Source: Nitrososphaeria archaeon
Lineage (GTDB): Archaea > Thermoproteota > Nitrososphaeria > Nitrososphaerales > JACAEJ01
Reading direction: 5' to 3'
NCBI GenBank assembly: GCA_029775875.1
Contig: JARVKD010000005.1
Coordinates: 1 to 49,615, forward strand
DNA length: 49,615 nt
The translations under genes were made by a program, and so were the position numbers. Below, piece after piece: positions 6,748-15,379 of the stretch (within the stretch, counting starts at the first letter, position 1; each line of letters begins with the position of its first letter). Under the pieces are notes generated by a model. That model worked only from the letters and a program-made list of their open reading frames with translations. It did not search any database and was not told the origin of the DNA.

Positions 6748-7737
6748 CTAACTTAACCTTTCTAAGAGTGAAGCAACTATTAAGGGAAATGCCAATGTTA
6801 CCTCACTTACTACCACGACCTTTCTTGCATCCTTGTTTATCTTCCCCCAAGACACAGCTTCATCCAACGTTGCGCCAGAAAGCCCTCCAGTCTCCGGTCT
6901 ATCAAGAGTTATCTGTATGACGTAGTTCAACTTTTTCCTCTCAAAGTAAAAGGATTGGAATACATAATTTTTAGGCACTCCTCCTCCAAGGATCACTGCC
7001 CCTACATTATCGTACATCTTTCTTATAGCCCAAATCTCTTGAAGATCCATGAATGCATCGACGCGCAAAGTATCTTTTCTCTTTTTATTGTGTATCGCTG
7101 CCATAAGGCCATAAACAGAGTCTTGAATGGCAGGGGCAAATATCCTCACATTATTAAGATAGGCAGACTTAAGTATGGAATCCTCGCCTGGCAAGCGCTT
7201 AGCTATCTCCATAAGAAACTCATTGATCGAAAGAATTTCCCCCTTTCTAGCCTCAGCTATATCTTTGTAGATTTTAAGAATAGGTTCATCAAATCTCTCT
7301 TCAAAATCCTTTTCAAAGACAAACACATCGTAGATTCTGTCTATCCCCATTTTGTAGAGACTCTCGTCGTTCACGTATGGAGAACCTTTATGATGTTCCC
7401 CACCAAAAGCCTCCAGAACATCATGGACAAGATTCGCTCCAGTGCTTACAATGGCATTTACCCAGCCTTTTTTTATCAAAGTTATTATGACTTTCTTCAA
7501 TCCAGCTGGGACCAAAGCACCAGATAGAGTAAGGAAGATGTGCGCCTTTTCTCTAATCATCTTTTCATAAATATCTACAGCCTTTGCAAGGGCTCCAGAA
7601 GAAAATGAGCCAGAACTCTTCATTTGAAGAATTAGTTCATTTACCGTCATGCCTTTCCAGACTTCTATTGGTTTAACTGGCTCTCTCTTCAGCTCATTGT
7701 TTGAATTCTCCATTTTTGTCTTTCTTTCCTCGACCAT
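6748..7737 (-). CDS. dys: Deoxyhypusine synthase
   Basis: A 329-residue NAD-dependent enzyme that moves the aminobutyl group of spermidine onto a lysine of initiation factor aIF5A, the first step of hypusine formation. The C-terminal signature DEAVSWGKINKDAR carries the catalytic lysine (K299), and GANLVHDVLEAFGG, LGGGVPKNYVFQ and PETGGLSGA are NAD and substrate-binding segments of the family. The first 25 residues are polar and poorly conserved, so a later start is possible. It is the first gene of a two-gene unit with agmatinase, one base apart, linking putrescine supply to hypusination. The plus-strand ORF 6955-7527 is its shadow. Confidence 0.93.
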   Translation of the reverse strand: MVEERKTKMENSNNELKREPVKPIEVWKGMTVNELILQMKSSGSFSSGALAKAVDIYEKMIREKAHIFLTLSGALVPAGLKKVIITLIKKGWVNAIVSTGANLVHDVLEAFGGEHHKGSPYVNDESLYKMGIDRIYDVFVFEKDFEERFDEPILKIYKDIAEARKGEILSINEFLMEIAKRLPGEDSILKSAYLNNVRIFAPAIQDSVYGLMAAIHNKKRKDTLRVDAFMDLQEIWAIRKMYDNVGAVILGGGVPKNYVFQSFYFERKKLNYVIQITLDRPETGGLSGATLDEAVSWGKINKDARKVVVVSEVTLAFPLIVASLLERLS

Positions 7738-7808
7738 TATAGTGAATTAATGAATTGTTCCATACTTATAACTATTATTGATGATTCATGTGTGAAAAAC
7801 CATGATGA

Positions 7809-9251
7809 TTACTTGCTTGATAACTTATAATGCTCAAGAAGGTGATGATATTGCTCTATTGGCATTAGAGAATTGAACGCTCTTTCTACAACTTCACTTA
7901 AAGCAGGATGGATATGCATTCCTTGAAATATTGGGTCTGCGCTCTGCTTAGGGGTATACATCAAGTTTATTATCTCATGTATAAGAATGGAGGCATAAGG
8001 TCCAATGATGTGTGCCCCTAATATCTTCATATTTTCCCTCTCAATTATCACTTTAACAAAGTAATCCTTTACGTTCATAGCCTCTCCTTTTGCTGTATCT
8101 TGATACCTATGAATCCCTATCAGCACTTTATCCTTTCCATATCTTTCTATCGCTTCCTTCTCTTTAAGACCGACGCTTGCAACTTCAGGGTAGGCAAAAA
8201 CAGCATGTGGTACTGCATGATAATCCACCTTTACCCTCCTTTTCAATATGGCATTGTAGTATACGATTAGGGATTCGTAGTTTGCCTTATGCTTAAACAT
8301 ATATTTACCATTCGCATCACCTAAAGCCCAAACATTTGGTTGAGAAGTTTCTAAATATTCATTGACTATGATCCATCCTTCTTTGTCTACTTTTATTCCT
8401 GCTCTTTCTGGATGAAGTATGTCAGTATTAGGACCTCTTCCACTGGCTACGAGTATTTCCTCTGCCATTATCTCAATCTTTTTTCCGTTCTCCCTGTTAA
8501 TAGCGAAGAGCTTTTTCATGCCATTCGATGCTTTCTCCACTTTACGAACCTCATGGTTTGTGATAACTTTCATGTGCTTCTGAAACTCTCTCTTTGCCAA
8601 CGCTGACACTTCTGGCTCTTCTTCAGGTAGAAACTGTGGGTTTCTACCTATTATCGTGACTTCTGAACCCATGGCAGAGAAAAAATGACCGTATTCTGCT
8701 GCAATGTATCCTCCACCTATTATAGCAACGCTTTTTGGCAATTCGTTCAGTTTAAGCAATGTATCGCTGGTAAGGTAACCTACTTTTTCTAGACCTTTTA
8801 TTGGAGGGATTGTGGTTTTAGAACCTGTGCAAAGTATGATCAAATTTGATTTTATGGTATCGTTTCCAACCTTTAACGTGTATGGCGCTATGAATTCTGC
8901 AATGGTAGGATAGTAATCTATGTTTTTGGAATTGGAGAGTCCTTCTCTTATTCTATCTATCTCAGCATGGATAATATTCCTCATCCTCTTCATTACTTCA
9001 TTAAAATCTATACTCTTCAATTCAACGTCTATGCCAAATTCTCCTACTCTCTGTATTGTCCTAACCAACTCAGCAGGGTATAGCAATATCTTCGATGGTA
9101 TGCAACCTCTCGTCAGACAGATACCGCCAGGCTCATCTTTGTCTATTACGGCAATTTTTACGTTTGGATTATCTTGAATCAATGCATCTACAACAGTCAT
9201 GGCAGAGCCAGTGCCTATTACTATCAAGTCGTATTCCTTCAAATTAGACAC
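7809..9251 (-). CDS. lpdA: Dihydrolipoamide dehydrogenase-like flavoprotein
   Basis: A 480-residue class I pyridine nucleotide-disulfide oxidoreductase. It has an FAD dinucleotide motif at the N-terminus (GTGSAMT), the redox disulfide C45/C50 in GGICLTRGCIPSK, an NAD(P)-binding motif GGGYIAAEYG near 180, a second FAD contact ALGDANGKYMFKH, and the C-terminal catalytic HIHPALSEVVERAF. This layout fits dihydrolipoyl dehydrogenase, with mercuric reductase or trypanothione-reductase-like relatives as alternatives. No E1, E2 or glycine-cleavage partner lies nearby, so the physiological disulfide is unknown. A likely TATA element (ATATTTATAG) sits about 35-45 bases upstream. Confidence 0.85.
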   Translation of the reverse strand: MSNLKEYDLIVIGTGSAMTVVDALIQDNPNVKIAVIDKDEPGGICLTRGCIPSKILLYPAELVRTIQRVGEFGIDVELKSIDFNEVMKRMRNIIHAEIDRIREGLSNSKNIDYYPTIAEFIAPYTLKVGNDTIKSNLIILCTGSKTTIPPIKGLEKVGYLTSDTLLKLNELPKSVAIIGGGYIAAEYGHFFSAMGSEVTIIGRNPQFLPEEEPEVSALAKREFQKHMKVITNHEVRKVEKASNGMKKLFAINRENGKKIEIMAEEILVASGRGPNTDILHPERAGIKVDKEGWIIVNEYLETSQPNVWALGDANGKYMFKHKANYESLIVYYNAILKRRVKVDYHAVPHAVFAYPEVASVGLKEKEAIERYGKDKVLIGIHRYQDTAKGEAMNVKDYFVKVIIERENMKILGAHIIGPYASILIHEIINLMYTPKQSADPIFQGMHIHPALSEVVERAFNSLMPIEQYHHLLEHYKLSSK

Positions 9252-9301
9252 CTATTGCCTGTCGATATGAAAAAGTGCATAACTCTATAAATATCTCACG
9301 T

Positions 9302-9394
9302 TTACTCTGCAATTAACCTATAAGTTTGTGGTTTTGTTTCAGTTATTCTCTCTATAATCTTCTTTGCCTCAAGGTCGAGCTTTACAACTTCCAT
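9302..9394 (-). CDS. Possible 30-aa small protein upstream of lpdA
   Basis: A short frame, MEVVKLDLEAKKIIERITET then ten more residues, starts with ATG at 9394 and ends with TAA at 9302, 50 bases before the lpdA start. A GGTGA motif lies 10-14 bases ahead of the ATG, which is good ribosome-binding spacing. The peptide is charged and predicted helical. It could be a real small protein, a leader peptide, or a remnant of a longer gene. Support is only the RBS and codon look. Confidence 0.3.
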   Translation of the reverse strand: MEVVKLDLEAKKIIERITETKPQTYRLIAE

Positions 9395-9489
9395 TTTACT
9401 CTCTCACCTACGCACTTCGACAAATCCGTTACGCTATGTCAAAATTTATCTCTATTTTAGCAATAACGTTTTGAGAAGTCCTGAATGAG

Positions 9490-10059
9490 TTAGACTATCA
9501 ATACCAATCCATATACATCGAAAGCCTCAGTTGCAGATGTATAGACCTTGGTCTTATATCCAGCCTTTTCTATGGTTGCTGCTACATCTATCCCCATGGA
9601 CTCCATAGCTGGTCTAGCAATACTAGGATTCTTACACTTTCCTGGCTGAAGCGCACATTCATCACACAAAAGGCAACGTCCACAGGCCATAGCGAAAGCG
9701 GATAGATATCCAGATAAGAGAATCTGCCTCTCCAACTCTGCAGCTGTTTTTTGTAGATTTACCATATTCTTTATCGAGTGAATCCCACCTTGAAAGACAC
9801 CTTCTGGTACTTCCGATGAGAAGCGCATAGTGAAGAGAAGGGCGTAGTTATATTCTTTAACAAGCTTCCTTGTCTGTTCTGGTGTTGGGCTAAAGGGCGG
9901 GCAAGTTAGAGAGTGAGCATAGAAGGGACATCCATACTGACACTTTAGCCTTGTTCTATCGTTTATGACTATATCGTCTGTGCTTATGATCTTTGCATCG
10001 GAGGCTCCGAGCTTTCTTGCTACTTCACAAAACTTTGTCAAATCTTCTAGAGTTTGCAT
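9490..10059 (-). CDS. DUF2284 cysteine-rich metal-binding protein
   Basis: A 189-residue protein of the DUF2284 type, predicted to bind an iron-sulfur cluster or other metal. The cysteines fall in two clusters: CQYGCPFYAHSLTCPPFSPT near residue 40 and CGRCLLCDECALQPGKC near 126, followed by the NPSIARPAMESMGIDV segment that is typical of the family. No membrane span or signal is present. It stands alone between lpdA and polB. Homologs are widespread in anaerobes and archaea, and the role is unknown. Confidence 0.78.
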   Translation of the reverse strand: MQTLEDLTKFCEVARKLGASDAKIISTDDIVINDRTRLKCQYGCPFYAHSLTCPPFSPTPEQTRKLVKEYNYALLFTMRFSSEVPEGVFQGGIHSIKNMVNLQKTAAELERQILLSGYLSAFAMACGRCLLCDECALQPGKCKNPSIARPAMESMGIDVAATIEKAGYKTKVYTSATEAFDVYGLVLIV

Positions 10060-10158
10060 AACAGTATTCTCTCATGAATTTGATTTAAAGTTTATGTTAA
10101 AGAATTGATCTCATTATTCTTAACTATTTGCTTTATATTCCCTGTAATTTAGATTAAT

Positions 10159-12711
10159 TTAAGGAGTCCAGAAGAAGTCCTCAAGCTTCATAGCTCCTAA
10201 TATTTCGTCAAAACTGTATCCTAGAGCATCCAATAACTGCTCAAAAGTTCCTCTAAGGTAGTCAAGATACTTTTCAACATCTATCTCTTCTATTTTTGCT
10301 AAACTTAACGGCTTTACACTTGGTGGCGTTGTAGTCTTTACAAAGGATATTATCTCTCCAGCCTTTACTTCTTGACCTCTGTTTATCAATAATTGTGCAG
10401 CTTTAACATGCTGAGGGGTTGTCTCTGTATATTTGCTTGGAGGCTTGCCTATCATCACATTGAAAGCGAGATCTTCTAAAGGTATCTTTCTCTCTCTCAA
10501 TAAGATATACTTCTCACGAAGTTGCTTCTTTATAGCCTCTCTAGCCTTCTCAAAATCTTTTGGAGATTCTACTTTGCTCAAAGTATCAATGGTCTCATAG
10601 AAAGCATTTCTTATGAATGCAGGGACATGGCTCTTCTTTCCTGTCAAGCCTTTTATATCAACACTACCATCTGGTAGAACTCCAAGATAGTTCTTCTTTC
10701 TTTGGCTAAAAGCAACATATCGATAAGTTTTATCAAGGTCAAGCTCTATCTCAAGCTCTTTTTCAGCCCATTCTGAAATATCAGTTACTTGCTTTTTGCT
10801 AGGGCTCTCAAGGAATAATGAATCAGTATCTCCATAAACCACGTTTATATTGAGCTCTTTACACTTTTCTATGGTGTTTGTTATGACATACCTACCTATG
10901 GCTGCTGTTGCCTCGGCTACAGGAAGGCAGTAAAGAGGATAGATTTCAGACCCCATAACCCCATAAGAAGCATTCAGTATGACTTTTAGAGCTTGAGCTA
11001 CAACATTGTACAGATTCTTATCAGAAGGATTAAGAGAAGGATCTTTTGATAAAGGCTTGTAGTAATTTACCCTTAGGTCTCTTAATGATCCTATAACTAA
11101 TGATGATATGCCTTTACGCTTTTTACATACCCAATGCTCGGTCTCAGGTATCATGTTATCCATACAATCAGGATGAATACAACGCACAGTCTCATAAGAT
11201 AAATTGTGGACTTTTATTATGCTAGGATACAGTGATGCAAAGTCAAGGACTGAAACGTTGAAATGAACGCCAGCCTTTGGCTCAACCACAAGGGCTCCTT
11301 TGTACTTTTTACCCTTTATCACTGGCTCAGAAACGGCTCCACCCTTCTCCTCCAATTCCTCTTTTTTAGGTATCAAGGCGTTCATTCTTCTATGCTCGAA
11401 ATACATCATGCTCCTTATCCAGTTCGACACTCCTAGCCTTGCAACATCATCCATGGGCATCTTTGCAACTCTTGCTATTACCACCAATAGTTTCATGAGG
11501 AGATTATCGTTAAAGCTCGTTAGCTTGTAAGTAATGGCACTATCATTATGGCAGTATCTTGCAAGTTCGTAAAGAGGTAAAGAGCCTAAAGAGCCTTCAA
11601 ATTCTATCTTTGACTCTCCTATTAGAGCCTCACTTACACCGCCCAAAGTATGTTCAACATACTTTCCTCCAAAGGCATATATCTGAAGAGATCTGTTCAT
11701 GAAGGTCTTGTAAAGGTCTATGTGCACGCCATGCTTAATGTAGGCTACATCTTTTCCCAAAGAGATGGGTATCTGCTCCTTAGTTAAATTGAACTTCATA
11801 GCTCTATGATACAGATAGTTAAGATCGAAATCATCTCCATTAAAAGTTATCAAGAAGGGATAATCCAACATGCGCTTAAAGACAGACAAGATTAGTTCTT
11901 TCTCGCTTTCAAAGAAGAAGATCTTCACATAATCATTTACGACCTTCTTTCCTAACTCTGCATCCTTTCTCTTGAGCAAGAATACTTCGTTGGCTCCATC
12001 GCTACCAACTATAGATACTGCTAGAATAGGTAACTCTGCCTTAACAGCGTCTGGGAGACGGTTCTCAGCCTCTGGTAGGACTTCAATATCTAAAGCGGCA
12101 CGGCGTATATCTGGTAGAGGCTGGCTCAAGAGCTTAGCCCATTCTATGATATGGGACTTAAATTCAGGGTCTGACTGATCAAGAACCTTCTTTAGACTCT
12201 CTTCTACTGCCTTTGGCAGTTTGTACTCAAGGGGAAATATCCTCGAATTCTTGACCTCATAAAAAGCCCCTACTATCAGACCTTCGTCATAAAGATAGTT
12301 TTCATAGTACTTTATGTCAGCTTCCCATGCTTCTATCACATTTCTTATGCTTTTTTCTGATGATGTTCCTCCTATGGCAAGAGGGTCTGTAACAACTATC
12401 TTCGTCAAAATCACTTTGCTATCCCTCAACAGATCTTTCTTCTCTTCTTGTATTAGATCGATGACATCTGATCTACCTTTAAGGTCCTTGAGTTGTTCTA
12501 TTGGCAATTTTGAATAGCAGTATGGCTTATGCCCCGTATCATCATACCAAAGATGAATCTTTTGAGTGTTAGAATTATAGAACTTTAATACTGCAACTTT
12601 GGCATCGCCATCATAAATGGCTGAAACAAGAAGAGAAGGAGGAATGCTAGGGTTATGCTCTAAAAGCCTTTTCAATTTATTTTCATATTCGCTCAAGCTC
12701 TCTACCAACAT
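10159..12711 (-). CDS. polB: Family B DNA polymerase
   Basis: An 850-residue replicative-type B-family DNA polymerase with proofreading. Exonuclease motifs are ALDIEVLPE (D208/E210), FNGDDFDLNYL (about 290-300) and YCHNDSAIT. Polymerase motifs are DFASLYPSII (motif A), LKVILNASYGVMG (motif B) and VYGDTDSLF (motif C), followed by a thumb motif KKSHVPAF. No intein interrupts motifs A to C. Length and motif set fit the single-chain PolB of Thaumarchaeota and relatives. It appears monocistronic, with an AT-rich probable bidirectional promoter shared with the membrane protein gene at 12771. Confidence 0.95.
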   Translation of the reverse strand: MLVESLSEYENKLKRLLEHNPSIPPSLLVSAIYDGDAKVAVLKFYNSNTQKIHLWYDDTGHKPYCYSKLPIEQLKDLKGRSDVIDLIQEEKKDLLRDSKVILTKIVVTDPLAIGGTSSEKSIRNVIEAWEADIKYYENYLYDEGLIVGAFYEVKNSRIFPLEYKLPKAVEESLKKVLDQSDPEFKSHIIEWAKLLSQPLPDIRRAALDIEVLPEAENRLPDAVKAELPILAVSIVGSDGANEVFLLKRKDAELGKKVVNDYVKIFFFESEKELILSVFKRMLDYPFLITFNGDDFDLNYLYHRAMKFNLTKEQIPISLGKDVAYIKHGVHIDLYKTFMNRSLQIYAFGGKYVEHTLGGVSEALIGESKIEFEGSLGSLPLYELARYCHNDSAITYKLTSFNDNLLMKLLVVIARVAKMPMDDVARLGVSNWIRSMMYFEHRRMNALIPKKEELEEKGGAVSEPVIKGKKYKGALVVEPKAGVHFNVSVLDFASLYPSIIKVHNLSYETVRCIHPDCMDNMIPETEHWVCKKRKGISSLVIGSLRDLRVNYYKPLSKDPSLNPSDKNLYNVVAQALKVILNASYGVMGSEIYPLYCLPVAEATAAIGRYVITNTIEKCKELNINVVYGDTDSLFLESPSKKQVTDISEWAEKELEIELDLDKTYRYVAFSQRKKNYLGVLPDGSVDIKGLTGKKSHVPAFIRNAFYETIDTLSKVESPKDFEKAREAIKKQLREKYILLRERKIPLEDLAFNVMIGKPPSKYTETTPQHVKAAQLLINRGQEVKAGEIISFVKTTTPPSVKPLSLAKIEEIDVEKYLDYLRGTFEQLLDALGYSFDEILGAMKLEDFFWTP

Positions 12712-12770
12712 CCAACCGATTATCTAACAATGGTAAGATATATTAATTAAAAAAGTTAAGGGTAATCACT

Positions 12771-13175
12771 TTGAAGATAGACTCTAATAAGTTGATCATA
12801 GGTCTTGGTTTATTCTTTTTGATAACTGGTATTGTATGGGTATCTTTTGCAGTCTTTCATGAAGGAACAATGCTGCTTATAGAGCCAGGTATAGCTAATC
12901 TCATCACTGGAGCTTTATTACTAATGAAATTTGGTAGAAAATATGTTAGAGCTTTGGTGATAGCCTCAGGCTTGTATAGCTTCATAATATGCTCTTACCA
13001 ATTCTATGCTGCTAGCAATCTGTTGGGATTGGGATTGACAGCCTTCGCTTTAGCATCATTGATAGGTTATGGTCTAGGCTTACTGGCTTTTCTTTTTGTT
13101 GTAATACTATCGTATACGAATGCCAAGGCTTTCATTCCGGCTACTAGCCAAAAGGAAGATAAGGAGCCAAAATAG
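12771..13175 (+). CDS. Four-helix membrane protein
   Basis: A 134-residue hydrophobic protein with about four transmembrane segments (roughly 9-28, 35-52, 60-82 and 88-118) and a charged cytosolic tail ending KEDKEPK. I recognise no family. The start is TTG at 12771, just after AAGGGTAAT, and TATA-like GATATATTAA lies about 35 bases upstream, so the transcript may have almost no leader. It is divergent from polB and ends 4 bases from the next convergent membrane gene. Confidence 0.6.
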   Translation: MKIDSNKLIIGLGLFFLITGIVWVSFAVFHEGTMLLIEPGIANLITGALLLMKFGRKYVRALVIASGLYSFIICSYQFYAASNLLGLGLTAFALASLIGYGLGLLAFLFVVILSYTNAKAFIPATSQKEDKEPK

Positions 13176-13179
13176 ACAG

Positions 13180-13506
13180 TTACTTCTTTACTTCAACCCT
13201 TATCTCTCTTATCAAGTTAATTCCTAGAGATGCAATCCTTCCTCCCGCTATCATGATGAAGAACATGAGCAGATACCAGAAAAGCATCGCCATGATCTTG
13301 TTCATTTCTTCACCTGGTGCTAATAGCACATTTTGAGACCCTCCATCTGATGGAATAGTTATTTGAATATCTGGGAAGTTGAACAATCTTGGCGGGGCGG
13401 TAGCGCCAGTGAAAACACTGAACATAAAGTAGACAGAAAGAAATATCATCGCAACTCCAACTGCCAGTAAAACGTATCCAATAACTTTCTCATATCTTGG
13501 ATTCAT
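13180..13506 (-). CDS. Two-helix membrane protein
   Basis: Hydrophobic helices at about residues 9-32 and 66-90 flank an extracellular-type loop containing TGATAPPRLFNFPDI. A polar, basic C-terminus ends REIRVEVKK. The track opens at 13566 with 20 extra basic residues; I place the start at ATG 13506 because AAGGAT lies ten bases ahead and the hydrophobic protein begins with MNPRYEKVIGYVLL. Proteins of this shape are frequent in archaea without known function. Confidence 0.6.
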   Translation of the reverse strand: MNPRYEKVIGYVLLAVGVAMIFLSVYFMFSVFTGATAPPRLFNFPDIQITIPSDGGSQNVLLAPGEEMNKIMAMLFWYLLMFFIMIAGGRIASLGINLIREIRVEVKK

Positions 13507-13709
13507 TCTTCTTTTTATCCTTATGGTTGAAATATAAAAGATGATTTTTAAGACAAATCTGACCAACTGGGTAATTCTTTTTGTATTGGATTCTTTCTAT
13601 CATGAAGAGTTTTCAATCTGTAAGATTTGTCGTGTAATCATTAATCTAAACCTTATTAACCTTTAAGATACTGATTTCTGTAAGTAGTAGCAGAAGATTG
13701 GTGCTGATC

Positions 13710-14780
13710 ATGGATATAGAGGAGAAGATCGATCTAATCGCTAGACCGCCTACCGAGGAAGTAGTTACAATGAACGATCTTAGAAGGCTTTTGGAGAATG
13801 AGGAGCATCCAAAGCATTACATAGGCTTCGAGATTTCAGGACTCATGCACATTGGAACTTTGTTAATATCGGGCTTCAAAATTAATGATTTCATTAAAGC
13901 AGGAATTAATTGCAGAGTGTTTTTGGCTGATTGGCATAGCTATATCAACAATAAGTTTGGCGGAGATTGGGATAAGATAAAGATAGCATCTAAATATTAT
14001 GAAGAAGCCTTCAAGTTCTTCTGTCCTAGAGTTGAGATTGTTCATGGGTCGGATCTATATCGTGGTAACGATGAGTACTGGAAGAATCTAGTAAAATTCT
14101 CAAAGCATATAACATTAGCGAGAAACACTCGATGCTTAACGATAATGGGAAGGAGCAAGAAGGATAAGTTGGATTTCGCTCAGTACCTTTACCCTCCTAT
14201 GCAGGCTATAGACATCAAGGCTATGAATATCGATATTGCCCATGCTGGCATGGATCAGCGCAAAGTTCACATGCTAACTCGAGAGGTATTCCCAAGGTTG
14301 AAATGGAGATTACCAGTAGCCGTTCACCATAGCCTATTGCCAGGACTGTCTGAACCTTCTCGTCAAGGGTTGGATGAGAATTCTAAGCTTGATATGATCT
14401 TCTCGAGCAAGATGAGTAAGTCTAAACCATTTACTTGTATATTCATTCATGATGAAGCTGATGAGATTGAGAAGAAGATACAAAAGGCATGGTGTCCAGA
14501 AGGAGTTACAGATTACAATCCGATATTAGAGATAGCAAAACAGATAATCTTCCATGAATTTAATGTTTTAGAGATAGACAGACCTGCCAAATTTGGTGGA
14601 AAAATAACCTTTGAAAATTATTATGAGTTAGAAAAAGCCTACAAGGAAAAGAAACTTCATCCAGCAGATTTGAAAACAGAGGTGGCAAGAATTATTGATA
14701 AGATAATAGCTCCTATAAGGTCTTATTTTAAGGGCAAGCCTGAACTCTTGGAGGTCTTTAAATCTGCTGATATGACCTAA
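13710..14780 (+). CDS. tyrS: Tyrosyl-tRNA synthetase
   Basis: A class I synthetase of archaeal/eukaryal TyrRS type, about 356 residues. The HIGH-like motif is LMHIGT, the ATP loop is FSSKMSKSKP (near 238), and the tyrosine pocket region YLYPPMQAIDIKAMNIDIAHAGMDQRKVHM is clearly TyrRS-like with the AGxDQR element. It charges tRNA-Tyr. The track starts at TTG 13698, but the ATG at 13710 (MDIEEKIDLI) matches the family start better. The gene converges with a membrane protein gene 35 bases beyond its stop. Confidence 0.94.
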   Translation: MDIEEKIDLIARPPTEEVVTMNDLRRLLENEEHPKHYIGFEISGLMHIGTLLISGFKINDFIKAGINCRVFLADWHSYINNKFGGDWDKIKIASKYYEEAFKFFCPRVEIVHGSDLYRGNDEYWKNLVKFSKHITLARNTRCLTIMGRSKKDKLDFAQYLYPPMQAIDIKAMNIDIAHAGMDQRKVHMLTREVFPRLKWRLPVAVHHSLLPGLSEPSRQGLDENSKLDMIFSSKMSKSKPFTCIFIHDEADEIEKKIQKAWCPEGVTDYNPILEIAKQIIFHEFNVLEIDRPAKFGGKITFENYYELEKAYKEKKLHPADLKTEVARIIDKIIAPIRSYFKGKPELLEVFKSADMT

Positions 14781-14815
14781 TACAACAATAATCTTTACGC
14801 ATAGTTCTTGATTTT

Positions 14816-15367
14816 TTAGCTTTTAGATTCTATTCTTCTAAGGAAGTAAAAAGTGTAGAAGGAGATGATGGTTACTGAAAGAAATATCTTTGTGGCAAAG
14901 ACAAGGTTCCAAGGTATTTCAGGGTTAGGGAAAGGAGTGATGAGCACATCAGGATTTAGCTCGCCCAATATCTCACTAGCCCCCATTAAGCTTCCCCAAA
15001 GAGTGAAATTGAACAAAACCTCATACAAAGACATGGCTCCTACAAAAAAAGCAATAAGCATGAACAACTGTCTTTTGAATTTCGAAAACTTTGAAATCAT
15101 TTCTTTGTTCAGTTCGAGAAGGGAAAACCAGAAGACTATCACGGATGCCATAAACCAAGATATAGGCTTGGCATAAATTGGAAAGATCGTTGGGGGAGGG
15201 AACTCTGAATTAACGAAAGTCTCTCCAACAACTTTTATTCCATACATCATTGCAGTAACGATGCCATAAATTGTAACTGTAATTATGATGAAAAAGGAAG
15301 CGAGGCAGACTATTTTATACATGGTTCTGATCTTGTCTTCTTCATTTGAGAAGCTTATCAATCCCAT
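14816..15367 (-). CDS. Four-helix membrane protein, unknown
   Basis: A 183-residue protein with hydrophobic segments at about 17-42, 68-85, 98-120 and 152-175. The loop between segments one and two carries FVNSEFPPPTIFPIYAK and that between three and four carries ELNPDVLITPFPNPEIPW, both proline-rich and likely exposed. The N-terminal 15 residues are charged and cytosolic. I do not recognise the family. It is divergent from the sugar aminotransferase gene. The plus-strand ORF 14865-15176 is its shadow. Confidence 0.55.
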   Translation of the reverse strand: MGLISFSNEEDKIRTMYKIVCLASFFIIITVTIYGIVTAMMYGIKVVGETFVNSEFPPPTIFPIYAKPISWFMASVIVFWFSLLELNKEMISKFSKFKRQLFMLIAFFVGAMSLYEVLFNFTLWGSLMGASEILGELNPDVLITPFPNPEIPWNLVFATKIFLSVTIISFYTFYFLRRIESKS

Positions 15368-15379
15368 ATTTGTCTCTTA

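Noticed and set aside
6955-7527. Plus-strand ORF of 190 aa
   Set aside because: It is fully inside deoxyhypusine synthase on the other strand and has no recognisable motif; a shadow frame.
10159-12711. Possible intein in DNA polymerase B
   Set aside because: Motifs A, B and C are uninterrupted and the total length of 850 aa is normal; no splicing motifs seen.
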